Source of the DNA: Streptomyces sp. NBC_00878
Lineage (GTDB): Bacteria; Actinomycetota; Actinomycetes; Streptomycetales; Streptomycetaceae
Assembly: GCF_026341515.1 (NCBI RefSeq)
Contig: NZ_JAPEOK010000001.1
Coordinates: 1,798,001-1,862,000 of the forward strand
Length of the DNA: 64,000 nt
Direction: 5' to 3'
The translations under genes were made by a program, and so were the position numbers. Under the pieces are notes generated by a model, which saw nothing but the letters and a program-made list of their open reading frames with translations, did no database searches and was not told where the DNA came from. Below, one piece after another: positions 41,535 to 49,903 of this stretch (position 1 is the first letter of the stretch; the number at the start of each line of letters is the position of its first letter).

Positions 41535-42740
41535 ATGGCGCGACTCGCCCAGACCGCAGGTCTGACCGACGTCCAGCGGGAGATCCTCTCCACTGTCCGG
41601 GACTTCGTGGACAAGGAGATCATCCCGGTCGCGACCGAACTGGAGCACCGCGACGAGTATCCGCAGCAAATCGTCGACGGGCTCAAGGAGTTGGGCCTGT
41701 TCGGCCTGATGATCCCCGAGGAGTACGGGGGTCTGGGCGAGTCCCTGCTGACGTACGCGCTGTGTGTCGAGGAGATCGCCCGGGGCTGGATGTCCGTCTC
41801 CGGGATCATCAACACGCACTTCATCGTGGCGTACATGCTCAAGCAGCACGGCACGCAGGAGCAGCGGGAGTACTTCCTGCCGCGGATGGCGGCAGGCGAG
41901 GTGCGCGGCGCGTTCTCCATGTCGGAGCCGGCACTCGGCTCGGACGTTTCGGCGATCACGTCGAAGGCGGTGAAGGACGGCGAAGAGTATGTCCTGAACG
42001 GTCAGAAGATGTGGCTGACGAATGGCGGTACGTCGACGCTCGTGGCCGTTCTGGTGAAGAGTGACGAAGGCCACCCCGAGGGCACGGCGCCCCACAAGTC
42101 GATGACGACCTTCCTGGTGGAGAAGGAGCCCGGTTTCGGTGAGGTCCGCCCCGGCCTGACCATCCCGGGGAAGATCGACAAGATGGGCTACAAGGGCGTC
42201 GACACCACCGAGCTCATCATGGACGACCTGCGCATTCCGGCCAATCGCGTGCTCGGCGGGACCACCGGCCGAGGGTTTTACCAAATGATGGACGGAGTCG
42301 AGGTCGGCCGCGTCAATGTGGCGGCACGTGGCTGCGGTGTCGCTCAGCGTGCATTTGAGCTGGGTGTCTCCTATGCCCAGCAGCGTCACACTTTCGGCAA
42401 ACAGATCGCCCAGCACCAGGCCATCCAGTTCAAGCTGGCCGAGATGGCTACCAAGGTCGAGGCCGCCCATGCCATGATGGTGAACGCGGCACGCAAAAAG
42501 GACTCCGGGGAGCGAAACGACCTCGAGGCAGGGATGGCGAAGTACCTCGCCTCCGAATACTGCAAAGAGGTGGTGGAAGACGCCTTCCGAATCCACGGCG
42601 GCTACGGCTTCTCCAAGGAGTACGAGATCGAGCGCCTCTACCGCGAGGCACCGATGCTGCTCATCGGCGAAGGTACCGCCGAGATCCAGAAAATGATCAT
42701 CGGACGCAGGTTGCTCGAAGAGTATCGGCTCCAGGGCTAG
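41535..42740 (+). CDS. Acyl-CoA dehydrogenase, probable methylsuccinyl-CoA dehydrogenase
   Basis: A 401-residue FAD flavoprotein with the three-domain acyl-CoA dehydrogenase fold. Features are GLFGLMIPEEYGGLG, the FAD loop FSMSEPALGSDVSAI and WLTNGG, and VEVGRVNVAARGCGVAQRAFELGVSYAQQRHTFGK. The C-terminal segment RIHGGYGFSKEYEIERLYREAPMLLIGEGTAEIQ holds the catalytic Glu region. As the last gene of the ethylmalonyl-CoA cluster it should oxidise methylsuccinyl-CoA to mesaconyl-CoA. It starts 2 bases after the hydratase gene. The second half uses visibly more A/T-ending codons than the first, an oddity of composition. Confidence 0.92.
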   Translation: MARLAQTAGLTDVQREILSTVRDFVDKEIIPVATELEHRDEYPQQIVDGLKELGLFGLMIPEEYGGLGESLLTYALCVEEIARGWMSVSGIINTHFIVAYMLKQHGTQEQREYFLPRMAAGEVRGAFSMSEPALGSDVSAITSKAVKDGEEYVLNGQKMWLTNGGTSTLVAVLVKSDEGHPEGTAPHKSMTTFLVEKEPGFGEVRPGLTIPGKIDKMGYKGVDTTELIMDDLRIPANRVLGGTTGRGFYQMMDGVEVGRVNVAARGCGVAQRAFELGVSYAQQRHTFGKQIAQHQAIQFKLAEMATKVEAAHAMMVNAARKKDSGERNDLEAGMAKYLASEYCKEVVEDAFRIHGGYGFSKEYEIERLYREAPMLLIGEGTAEIQKMIIGRRLLEEYRLQG

Positions 42741-42821
42741 ATATACCGATTCGGGGTGCTTTCATCGAGAAGAACATCACACCCCGTCAACGCTCTTCGG
42801 ACGCCGACTCGGCTTCTCGGC

Positions 42822-42852
42822 TTGCCCAGTTGTGGCCCGCGACCGGTACGAT
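42822..42852 (+). promoter_or_regulatory. Weak promoter candidate for psd-pssA
   Basis: TTGCCC (42822-42827) and TACGAT (42847-42852) are spaced by 19 bases, longer than optimal. The -10 lies about 60 bases before the psd start. Confidence 0.3.
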
Positions 42853-42910
42853 CCCGGGAAAGCCGCCGTCCCCCGTTGCAGCGCGGCATCATCCGCTACG
42901 AAGGTCATCC

Positions 42911-43567
42911 ATGCCCCACAGCCAAACCTCTGCACCACGCGACAGCCTGGCAGGCGTACGTATTGCGCGCGGAGCATCGCCGTGGCTCCTGCCGACCGTC
43001 GCCACCGCAGCCCTCAGCCTGGTACGCGCGCGCAAGTCCGGCGCCGCCAAGGCCGTCGCCGTGCCCGCCACCGCACTGGCGGCGGGCATGCTGTGGTTCT
43101 TCCGCGACCCCGAGCGCGAGATCGCCCCGGGCCGGGTGATCTCCCCGGCCGACGGTGTGGTGCAGAGCATCATGCCGTGGAAGGACGGTCGCACCCGCGT
43201 CGCGATCTTCATGAGCCCGCTGAACGTCCACGTCAACCGTGCGCCTCTCGCCGGCACGGTGACGTCGGTCGAGCACGTCCCCGGCGGGTTCGTTCCGGCG
43301 TTCAACAAGGAGAGCGAGAACAACGAGCGCGTTGTCTGGCACTTCGACACCGAGCTCGGCGACATCGAGATGATCCAGATCGCCGGTGCGGTCGCGCGGC
43401 GTATCGTGCCGTACATCCCTCAGGGCACGAAGGTCGAGCAGGGCGACCGGATCGGGCTGATCCGTTTCGGGTCGCGCGTCGACATCTACCTCCCCGAGGG
43501 TGTCGAGGTCGACGTGGAGGTCGGTCAGAAGACCGTGGCTGGGGTGACTCGAATTGACCGTGATTGA
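42911..43567 (+). CDS. psd: Phosphatidylserine decarboxylase
   Basis: 218 residues, a short-form pyruvoyl-dependent decarboxylase that makes phosphatidylethanolamine at the membrane. A hydrophobic segment AVAVPATALAAGMLWFFRDPER anchors the N-terminus. VISPADGVV and FMSPLNVHVNR(A)P are conserved. The self-cleavage site that yields the pyruvoyl group is the Gly-Ser of IRFGSRVDIYLP. ATG 42911 is preceded by GAAGG; a longer reading frame from 42830 lacks support. It overlaps pssA by 14 bases. Confidence 0.93.
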   Translation: MPHSQTSAPRDSLAGVRIARGASPWLLPTVATAALSLVRARKSGAAKAVAVPATALAAGMLWFFRDPEREIAPGRVISPADGVVQSIMPWKDGRTRVAIFMSPLNVHVNRAPLAGTVTSVEHVPGGFVPAFNKESENNERVVWHFDTELGDIEMIQIAGAVARRIVPYIPQGTKVEQGDRIGLIRFGSRVDIYLPEGVEVDVEVGQKTVAGVTRIDRD

Positions 43568-44408
43568 TCCCGAGACACAGGCCGGGTGGGTGCCCGAGGC
43601 AGACGAGGTGGACGACGAGGAGGAGATGCCCCTCTCTCTCCGCCTCTCGATAGCGGACACCCTCACACTCGGTAACGCCACCTGCGGCTTCATGGCGGTG
43701 TACTTCACCACCACCGGCATCCTGATCCCGCACCTCACGGGCAGCCAGGAGACGGGCATGGCGCGGCACAGCGCAGCCACCGCCGTGATCCTGATGCTCT
43801 GCGCCGCGGTCTTCGACCTGTTCGACGGACTGGTCGCCCGCAAGCTGCGCTCCTCCCCCATGGGCGCGGAGCTGGACAACCTCTCCGACCTGATCAGCTT
43901 CGGTCTGGCTCCCGCGTACTTCGTGCTGGTCTACGGCATGGTCGCCGACGACGCACACCAGCGGGTGGCGGCGGTGGGGGCCATCGTGGTCCTGCTGGCT
44001 GTCGTGCTCCGGCTCGCGAGATTCTCCTGCGTGACGGTCAAGGACGGCACGTTCCAGGGCATGCCGTCGCCGTTCGGCGCGCTGACCGTCGTCTCCATCG
44101 TGCTGCTCGAGCTGCCGTTCGTCGCCACGCTCATGGCGATCATCGGCACCGCGTGGCTGATGGTGAGCCGGGTCGAGTACCCGAAGCCGCGGGGGCGACT
44201 CGCCGTGGCGATGCTCTCGTGGATCGTCACGAGCATGGCGCTGCTGGCGGCCTGGGCCTTCGACGCGCCCGGTGGGCAGCTTCTGCTTCAGACGGGCTGT
44301 GCGCTGCAGCTGGTGACCGCTGCGGTGATTCCCCTCTTCGCTACCGCTCGGAGGGTGAACAATTTTCGTGACAATCGGCGGGAGGCGCGGGCTGCGCAGC
44401 TGCCGTAG
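43554..44408 (+). CDS. pssA: CDP-diacylglycerol--serine O-phosphatidyltransferase
   Basis: A 284-residue integral membrane enzyme that makes phosphatidylserine, the substrate of Psd. The CDP-alcohol phosphotransferase motif DGxxAR(x8)GxxxDxxxD is present in FDGLVARKLRSSPMGAELDN and the following LSD. About eight hydrophobic segments are visible, for example AATAVILMLCAAVFDL and LTVVSIVLLELPFVATLMAIIG. The start is TTG 43554 (or GTG 43560), inside the end of psd with a GGTGA site. A strong hairpin follows the stop. Confidence 0.93.
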   Translation: MTVIDPETQAGWVPEADEVDDEEEMPLSLRLSIADTLTLGNATCGFMAVYFTTTGILIPHLTGSQETGMARHSAATAVILMLCAAVFDLFDGLVARKLRSSPMGAELDNLSDLISFGLAPAYFVLVYGMVADDAHQRVAAVGAIVVLLAVVLRLARFSCVTVKDGTFQGMPSPFGALTVVSIVLLELPFVATLMAIIGTAWLMVSRVEYPKPRGRLAVAMLSWIVTSMALLAAWAFDAPGGQLLLQTGCALQLVTAAVIPLFATARRVNNFRDNRREARAAQLP

Positions 44409-44427
44409 GTGTTTTTTGGTGTGACTC

Positions 44428-44461
44428 GAAGGGCCCCGAACCTGTTGGTTCGGGGCCCTTC
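44428..44461. terminator. 15-bp perfect hairpin, bidirectional terminator candidate
   Basis: GAAGGGCCCCGAACC pairs without mismatch with GGTTCGGGGCCCTTC around a TGTT loop, 20 bases past the pssA stop and between convergent pssA and livK. There is no T-run on the 3' side; a GTTTTTT tract lies just upstream of the stem instead. Confidence 0.8.
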
Positions 44462-44490
44462 GTGTGGGGTGACTTCGGGTGCGTGTGCGG

Positions 44491-44595
44491 GTGCGGGTCG
44501 GTGGGGGCTTGTCGCGCCCACGGTGGGGGTCCCCCCGCTCGAGCGAAGCCGAGAGTGGGGGAGGAGCCGCAAAATGTCACAGCCCCGCGCCCCTG
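44491..44595 (-). repeat. Dispersed intergenic repeat, copy 4 of 4, with nested mini-hairpin
   Basis: On the minus strand it begins GGGGCGCGGGGCTGTGACAT and ends GTGGGCGCGACAAGCCCCC like the other copies. Within the variable part lies an extra segment (44523-44564 on the plus strand, GTGGGGGTCCCCCCGCTCG to GAGAGTGGGGGAGG) absent from copies 1-3, resembling the element inserted in the DUF5107 gene. Confidence 0.75.
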
Positions 44596-44619
44596 AAAGC
44601 CAACAGCCAGGGCCGTCTC

Positions 44620-45894
44620 TTAGGTACCCGGTGTGTACTTCGCCGCCACGTCCGACGCCTCCGCGTCCCTGACCACCTTCATGCCGCCTGTCACCGTTTT
44701 GTCGGGCTGGAGGATGACGCTCTGTTTGGAGGAGGGGGCATTGGGGTCGGTGAAGTCCTGGGGGATGCCGAAGCCCGTGTCGAGGGAGTTGATCGTGAGG
44801 AGGGCCTTGTCCACGCCCTCGCGGGTCAGGTCCTTGGACTCGCAGGCCTTCTTGAGTGCCTCGCCGAAGGCGGAGACCGCCGTCCAGCCGGCGACGACGC
44901 CGTTGTCGAGGGCGTCCTTCGGGTACGCCGCCTTGTAGTCGGCCACCAGCTTCTGCGCCTCCGGGGTGTCCGCGCCGATGGGCAGCGAGGGCGAGGCCAC
45001 GTAGTAGTTCTTCATCAGGGCCGGGCCCGCCTGGGTCGCCAGGAGCTGCGGGGCGAAGGCCGAGTTGTTGCCGATGATCGGGACGCCGAAGCCGCCGGCC
45101 GCGGCGACGCCGACCAGTGAGGCCGCCTGGCGCGGGCCCGCGCTGATCACGACCGCCTTGACGCCTGCCTTCTTCAGGGCGGCGACCTGGGCGGTCATGT
45201 CGTTGTCGGTCGGCTTGATCTTCTGCTCGACGACGGTCAGCCCGGCCTCCTTCGCGATGTGCTTCGAGCCGACCAGCGCGCTCTCCCCGTAGTCGCCCTC
45301 GAAGTAGACGTGCCCGATCTTGTCGCCCTTCTTGATGCCCTTCTCCTTCATCAGGAAGTCGACGGCGTTGATCGTCTCGATGTCGTACGTGGATCCGATG
45401 ACCCGGATGTACGGGCTGCCGAGCAGGGTGGCCGACCAGGCCTGCGGCAGGACCAGGCCCTTGTCCTGGCTGTCGATGCGCTGCTTGACCGAGGCGACGA
45501 ACGGCGAGCCGATGAACTGCGTGAAGCCGAGCACCTTCGGCTCCAGCTCGGTGTACCCGGCGAGGGCCTTCTGCGGGTCGTAACCGTGGTCACGGACGGT
45601 GAGGGCGACCTTGTAGCCGCAGACACCGCCGTCGGCGTTCAACTGCTTCACATACAGCTGCTGGGCCTGGGTGACGCTCTTGCCGAGGGTCGCGTACACG
45701 CCGGTCATGTCGGTGAGGACGCCTAGCGTGATGGTCTTGCCGGAGATGCCGTCGCCGGTCTTCACCTCGCCCGCGGCCGTCCCCTTGTCCTTGCTGTCGT
45801 TGTCGGTGTCCTTGGCCTTGGAGCTGCACCCGGCCAGCACGAGCAGCGCGGCGAGCGCGCCTGCGGTCACCCGGGCGGCGTATGTCGTCCTCAT
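44620..45894 (-). CDS. livK: Branched-chain amino acid-type ABC transporter substrate-binding lipoprotein
   Basis: 424 residues. A lipoprotein signal peptide ends at the lipobox VLAGC with Cys23, so the mature protein is tethered to the outer face of the membrane. The periplasmic-binding-protein type 1 fold follows (ITLGVLTDMTGVYATLGKSVTQAQQLYVKQLNADGG, GVKAVVISAGPRQAASLVG). LivK-like proteins bind leucine/isoleucine/valine, but close relatives bind amides, urea or aromatic acids. It is the last gene of the operon and overlaps livM by ATGA. Confidence 0.9.
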   Translation of the reverse strand: MRTTYAARVTAGALAALLVLAGCSSKAKDTDNDSKDKGTAAGEVKTGDGISGKTITLGVLTDMTGVYATLGKSVTQAQQLYVKQLNADGGVCGYKVALTVRDHGYDPQKALAGYTELEPKVLGFTQFIGSPFVASVKQRIDSQDKGLVLPQAWSATLLGSPYIRVIGSTYDIETINAVDFLMKEKGIKKGDKIGHVYFEGDYGESALVGSKHIAKEAGLTVVEQKIKPTDNDMTAQVAALKKAGVKAVVISAGPRQAASLVGVAAAGGFGVPIIGNNSAFAPQLLATQAGPALMKNYYVASPSLPIGADTPEAQKLVADYKAAYPKDALDNGVVAGWTAVSAFGEALKKACESKDLTREGVDKALLTINSLDTGFGIPQDFTDPNAPSSKQSVILQPDKTVTGGMKVVRDAEASDVAAKYTPGT

Positions 45895-46988
45895 CGTTCC
45901 TCCCCTGGGATGGAGCGTGAACCGGTCCTGACGCGACGCCCGGCAGCCGTCCTGACCAGGCCGCCGGGCAGGAAGAGCACCACCGCGACGACGGCGGCGC
46001 CGTAGAGGTAGCGGGATGCCTCGCCCGGTGCGATCCCGCCCGTGCCGGGGGCGGAGACCAGGGGCAGCGCATCGCTGTAGCGGGTCAGCAGCTGCGGCAG
46101 CAGGGAGACGAACGCGGCCCCGACCACTGCCCCCGAGACCGAACCGAGCCCGCCGATGACGATCATGGCGAGGTATTCGAGCGACAGCGTGATGCCGAAG
46201 TAGTCCGGCACCGTCCGCTGGAAGACCAGGGCGAGCAGGACGCCCGCGAGGCCCGCGTACATCGATGACAGGACGAAGACCGCGGCGCGGTAGCGGGCGA
46301 CGGGGACGCCGATGACGCCGGCCGCGATGCGATGGTCACGGATCGCGTTCATGGCGCGTCCGGGGCGGCCGCGCAGCACCCCGCGGGCGAAGAGCGCGCA
46401 GCCGAGGAGGAGGACGAGTCCCGCGTACCAGAGCTTCTCCGCCGAGCCGAACGGCACGGCGGCGACGACGAGTTCGCGGTCGTCGAAGGTGAGTCCGAAG
46501 AGGCTCAGGGGCGGTACGTCGCGGCCGTTGAAGCCGCCGGTGAGGTCGCGGGCGTTGAACAGCACGTGCTGGCCGATGAAGATCAGCGCGAGTGTGGCGA
46601 TGCCCAGGTAGGCGCCGCGCAGCCGTCCCGCGATGGGGCTGAACAGGCCGCCCGCCAGGCCCGCGACGAGGACCGCGAGGACGGCCGCGAGCCAGGTCGG
46701 CAGGCCGAGGCCGGTCAGCCCGTCACCACCCTCCGCGGCGAACACGCAGTAGCCGTACGCGCCGACCGCGAGGAAGAAGGCGTGGCCCATGGAGAGTTGG
46801 CCCGTGGAGCCGGTGAGGAGGTTGATGCCGATCGCCCCGATCGCGGCGGCCATCGCGAACAGCCCGGCCTGGAGCCAGAACCGGTCCAGGTAGAAGGGCA
46901 GGGCGAGCAGGAGGATCGCTCCGGCGGCCCAGAGGTACGTACGGGTGCGGGCAGCGGATCGCAGCGGTCTCACGAGGGCCTCAGACAC
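45891..46988 (-). CDS. livM: Branched-chain amino acid-type ABC transporter permease LivM
   Basis: 365 residues with about ten hydrophobic segments. The family pattern GINLLTGSTGQLSMGHAFFLAVGAYGYCVF and the cytoplasmic EAA-like coupling region RGRPGRAMNAIRDHRIAAGVIGVPVARYRAAVFVLSS are clear. It pairs with LivH in the membrane. It overlaps livH by 8 bases upstream and livK by 4 bases downstream. A basic tail (AAGRRVRTGSRS) ends the protein. Confidence 0.92.
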   Translation of the reverse strand: MSEALVRPLRSAARTRTYLWAAGAILLLALPFYLDRFWLQAGLFAMAAAIGAIGINLLTGSTGQLSMGHAFFLAVGAYGYCVFAAEGGDGLTGLGLPTWLAAVLAVLVAGLAGGLFSPIAGRLRGAYLGIATLALIFIGQHVLFNARDLTGGFNGRDVPPLSLFGLTFDDRELVVAAVPFGSAEKLWYAGLVLLLGCALFARGVLRGRPGRAMNAIRDHRIAAGVIGVPVARYRAAVFVLSSMYAGLAGVLLALVFQRTVPDYFGITLSLEYLAMIVIGGLGSVSGAVVGAAFVSLLPQLLTRYSDALPLVSAPGTGGIAPGEASRYLYGAAVVAVVLFLPGGLVRTAAGRRVRTGSRSIPGEER

Positions 46989-47871
46989 GGGCGAGCTCCT
47001 TCGTGCCGAACAGCCCGGCGGGCCGGATGAGCAGGATCACCGTCATCACGAGGTACGGAGCCAGATCGCCCAACCCCCGCCCCAGAAAGGTCAGTTCACT
47101 CTGGTAGCCGGTGGCCAGGGACTCGGTGACGCCGACGAGCAGTCCGCCGACGAGCGCGCCCGTCGTGGAGTCGAGGCCGCCGAGTATCGCGGCGGGGAAG
47201 GCCTTGAGGGCGGCGAGCGAAGTGGCTCTCTCCAGGCCGGGTGTCGGGAAGACGGTCAGGAACAGCGCGGCCACGGCCGCAAGGGCGCCGGCCACGGCCC
47301 ACGCCCCGAGCGACACCCTGCCGAGCCGTACGCCCATCAGCGCGGCCGTCTCGGGGCTCTCGGCGGCGGCCCGCATCGCGACGCCCCAGGAGGTGTAGCG
47401 GAACGCGAGCAGGAAGACGGTGATGAGCAGTGCCGCGGCCACGAAGGCGGCGATGCGCGTGTGGGCCAGGGAGATGGGGCCGAGGGTGAGTACGGCGTCG
47501 CCCCACGGGTCGCCGAGGGGCAGGACGTCCGTGCCGATGCGGCGGGTCAGTTCGGTGGTGAGCAGGATGTCGACGCCGATCGTGACGATGGCGAGGACGC
47601 TGTGGTCGGACCCCCGGTAGCGGCGCATCACCAGGAACTCCACGGCCGCGCCGACCACAGCGGCCCCGGCGATCCCGACCAGCAGCGCGGGCCAGAAGCC
47701 GATGTCGTCGTGGAGGGTCGCGGTGACGTACCCGCCCGCCAACAACAGAGACGCATGGGCGAAGTTGACGACCTCGGTGGCCCGGAAGATGACCACGAAG
47801 CCGAGGGCGATGAGGGCGTAGACCGACCCCATCGACACGCCGTTGAGGAGGAGTTCGGCGAAGGTGCTCAC
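46981..47871 (-). CDS. livH: Branched-chain amino acid-type ABC transporter permease LivH
   Basis: 296 residues, eight or nine membrane helices. It starts MSTFAELLLNGVSMGSVYALIALGFVVIFRATEVVNFAHASLLLAGGYV, a textbook LivH N-terminus, and has the coupling loop FRYTSWGVAMRAAAESPETAALMGV. The GTG at 47871 overlaps the livG stop (GTGA), so the two are translated together. Confidence 0.92.
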   Translation of the reverse strand: MSTFAELLLNGVSMGSVYALIALGFVVIFRATEVVNFAHASLLLAGGYVTATLHDDIGFWPALLVGIAGAAVVGAAVEFLVMRRYRGSDHSVLAIVTIGVDILLTTELTRRIGTDVLPLGDPWGDAVLTLGPISLAHTRIAAFVAAALLITVFLLAFRYTSWGVAMRAAAESPETAALMGVRLGRVSLGAWAVAGALAAVAALFLTVFPTPGLERATSLAALKAFPAAILGGLDSTTGALVGGLLVGVTESLATGYQSELTFLGRGLGDLAPYLVMTVILLIRPAGLFGTKELARV

Positions 47872-48905
47872 GAGGCGTTCTCCTCTCCCCTGAGTCCGTC
47901 GGGGTGTTCGGGTCCCCCGGGTCCTGCCGACCTCCCGGACCTCTCGGGTCCCCCGGACCCCTCGGGTCGCTCTCCCAGGTAGGCGCGTACGACCGCCGGA
48001 TCGTTCTGTACGTCGCTGGGGGCGCCGTCCGCGATCAGGCGCCCGAAGTCGAGTACGGTCACCGCGTCCGCGAGCCGCATCACCACCCCCATGTCGTGTT
48101 CCACCAGGACGATCGAGATGCCGAGGCTGTCGCGAACTCCCGCTATCACGGCGGCTGTTCGGCGGCGTTCGTCGGCGGTCATGCCCGCGACCGGCTCGTC
48201 CAGGAGCAGCAGTCGCGGCTCCATGCAGAGGGCACGGGCGAGTTCGGCGAGCTTCTGCTGCCCGTACGGGAGGGAGCCCGCCGGGCGGCCGAGGTAGGGC
48301 GAGATGCCGACGAACTCGGCGATCTCACGTACGCGTTCACGGTGCCGGTGCTCCTCGCGGGCCGCCGAGGGAAGGCGAAGTCCCGCTGCCAGGAAGCCGG
48401 TTCGGGTGATCCGGTGACGTCCGAGGAGCAGGCTGTCCTCGACCGTGGCGAGCGGGGGCAGCGCGAGGTTCTGGAAGATACGGGCGACGCCCAGATCGGC
48501 GATGCGGTGCGGAGGCATGCCGGTCAGTTCGTGCTCGCCGAAGAGGACGCTGCCGCCGCTGGCGCGGTAGACACCGGACAGGACGTTGAAACAGGTGGAC
48601 TTTCCGGCGCCGTTGGGGCCGATGAGGGCGTGGACGGTGCCGGGGTTGACGGTGAAGCTGACGGCGTCCAGGGCGGTGAGCCCGGCGAAGCGGACGGTCA
48701 ACTCCCTTACGTGGAGCGGCGGGACGTCCGGGGCGTGCGGCGTGGGTCTCTGGGGGGCGGGGCCGGGCTCGTCGCCGCTCGGACTGGCATCGCTCGGCCC
48801 CGCATCGCTCGGCCCCGCGTCGCTCGGACTGGCATCGCTGGGACTGGCACCGTTGGGTGTGGCACCGCTGGGACTGGCACCGTTGGGTGTGGCGTCGCTC
48901 GGCAT
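47868..48905 (-). CDS. livG: Branched-chain amino acid-type ABC transporter ATP-binding protein LivG with repeat-derived tails
   Basis: 345 residues. The ABC domain occupies ~60-310: Walker A GPNGAGKSTCFN, signature LPYGQQKLAELARAL, Walker B RLLLLDEPVAGM and the H-loop EHDMG. The N-terminal 45 residues are nine imperfect pentapeptides of the type PSDAS/TPNGA, encoded by a 15-bp DNA repeat, and the C-terminus is Gly/Pro/Arg-rich (GGPERSGRSAGPGGPEHP). The ATG at 48905 has AAGGGG 10 bases upstream and no alternative start exists before the conserved domain, so the repeats are really translated. Confidence 0.9.
   Translation of the reverse strand: MPSDATPNGASPSGATPNGASPSDASPSDAGPSDAGPSDASPSGDEPGPAPQRPTPHAPDVPPLHVRELTVRFAGLTALDAVSFTVNPGTVHALIGPNGAGKSTCFNVLSGVYRASGGSVLFGEHELTGMPPHRIADLGVARIFQNLALPPLATVEDSLLLGRHRITRTGFLAAGLRLPSAAREEHRHRERVREIAEFVGISPYLGRPAGSLPYGQQKLAELARALCMEPRLLLLDEPVAGMTADERRRTAAVIAGVRDSLGISIVLVEHDMGVVMRLADAVTVLDFGRLIADGAPSDVQNDPAVVRAYLGERPEGSGGPERSGRSAGPGGPEHPDGLRGEENAS
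48770..48905. repeat. 15-bp tandem repeats within livG
   Basis: The plus strand shows recurring units of the form GCATCGCTCGGACTG, GCACCGTTGGGTGTG and GCACCGCTGGGACTG, in register with five codons. They encode the PSDA(S/G/T) or PNGA(S/T) pentapeptides of the LivG N-terminus. Because the unit is a multiple of three, copy number can change without frameshift. Confidence 0.85.
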
Positions 48906-48912
48906 CCGGCGC

Positions 48913-49794
48913 TCACCCCTTCCAGCGGGTCAGCGCTGGATGCGTGGTGCGGGCCCGCTCGGCGTCGGCCGCCGCGTCCTCGTCGACGACGCCCAGGTAG
49001 CGGCGGCGCACCTCGTCGGAGGCGGCCAGTTCGTCCGCGGGCCCCGACAGGGTGACTTCGCCGACTTCGAGGACGTACGCGCGGGAGGCGAGCCGCAGGG
49101 CGAGGGCGGCGTTCTGTTCGACGAGCAGGATCGAGGTGCCCTGGGTGTTGATCTCCCGTACGGTGTCGGCGATCCGCTCGGCCATCAACGGGGCGAGTCC
49201 GAGGGACGGTTCGTCGAGCAGCATCATGCGCGGGGCGGCCATCAGGCCGCGGCCGACCGCGAGCATCTGCTGTTCTCCGCCCGACAGCAGGCCCGCGCGC
49301 TGCTGGGCGCGGTCGGCGAGGACGGGGAACAGTTCGTGGACGCGGCGCAGGGCGGCGGCTCGTCCGGCGCGACCGCCGGTGGCGCCCAGTGCGCCGGCAC
49401 GCAGGTTGTCGGCGACGGTCATCCGGGCAAACACCCGCCGCCCTTCCGGGATTTGGGACACTCCGGCGGCGACGACACGGTCCGGCGACAGCCCGTCGAG
49501 ACGGCGGCCGTTCAGGGTCACCGTGCCACCGGTGACCGCGCCGCCGTGGAAGGACAGCGTGCGGCAGACCGCCCGGAGCAGGGTCGACTTGCCCGCGCCG
49601 TTGCCGCCTAGGACGGTGACCACGGCACCTTCGGGTACCTCCAGGGACACCTGGCGGAGTGCGCGTACGGGACCGTATCCGACCGACAGGTCACGAACGA
49701 CGAGCCCGGAACCACCCGTACCACCTGAACCACCTGAACCACCCGAAGAACCTCCTGAGCCTCCCGAACTGCGTGAACCGCCCGAACCGCCCAT
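48913..49794 (-). CDS. livF: Branched-chain amino acid-type ABC transporter ATP-binding protein LivF
   Basis: 293 residues. Walker A is GGNGAGKSTLL, signature LLSGGEQQMLAVGRGLM, Walker B RMMLLDEPSLGL, and H-loop VEQNAAL, all standard for LivF. The first ~30 residues are a Gly/Ser linker-like run (GSGGSRSSGGSGGSS). ATG 49794 has a GGGGAG site; a longer frame up to 49920 overlaps the regulatory palindrome and is rejected. It is the first gene of the livF-G-H-M-K operon, an unusual order with the ATPases leading. Confidence 0.9.
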   Translation of the reverse strand: MGGSGGSRSSGGSGGSSGGSGGSGGTGGSGLVVRDLSVGYGPVRALRQVSLEVPEGAVVTVLGGNGAGKSTLLRAVCRTLSFHGGAVTGGTVTLNGRRLDGLSPDRVVAAGVSQIPEGRRVFARMTVADNLRAGALGATGGRAGRAAALRRVHELFPVLADRAQQRAGLLSGGEQQMLAVGRGLMAAPRMMLLDEPSLGLAPLMAERIADTVREINTQGTSILLVEQNAALALRLASRAYVLEVGEVTLSGPADELAASDEVRRRYLGVVDEDAAADAERARTTHPALTRWKG

Positions 49795-49903
49795 CGAACT
49801 CCCCTTGTTCTCGCCCCGTGTGGCGCTCACCACAGCACCGGCCGAGGCCGCCCGTCCACGGGGCGCGGGCGAATCGCTGCGGGTGACCAGCGGGCGCGGC
49901 CGT

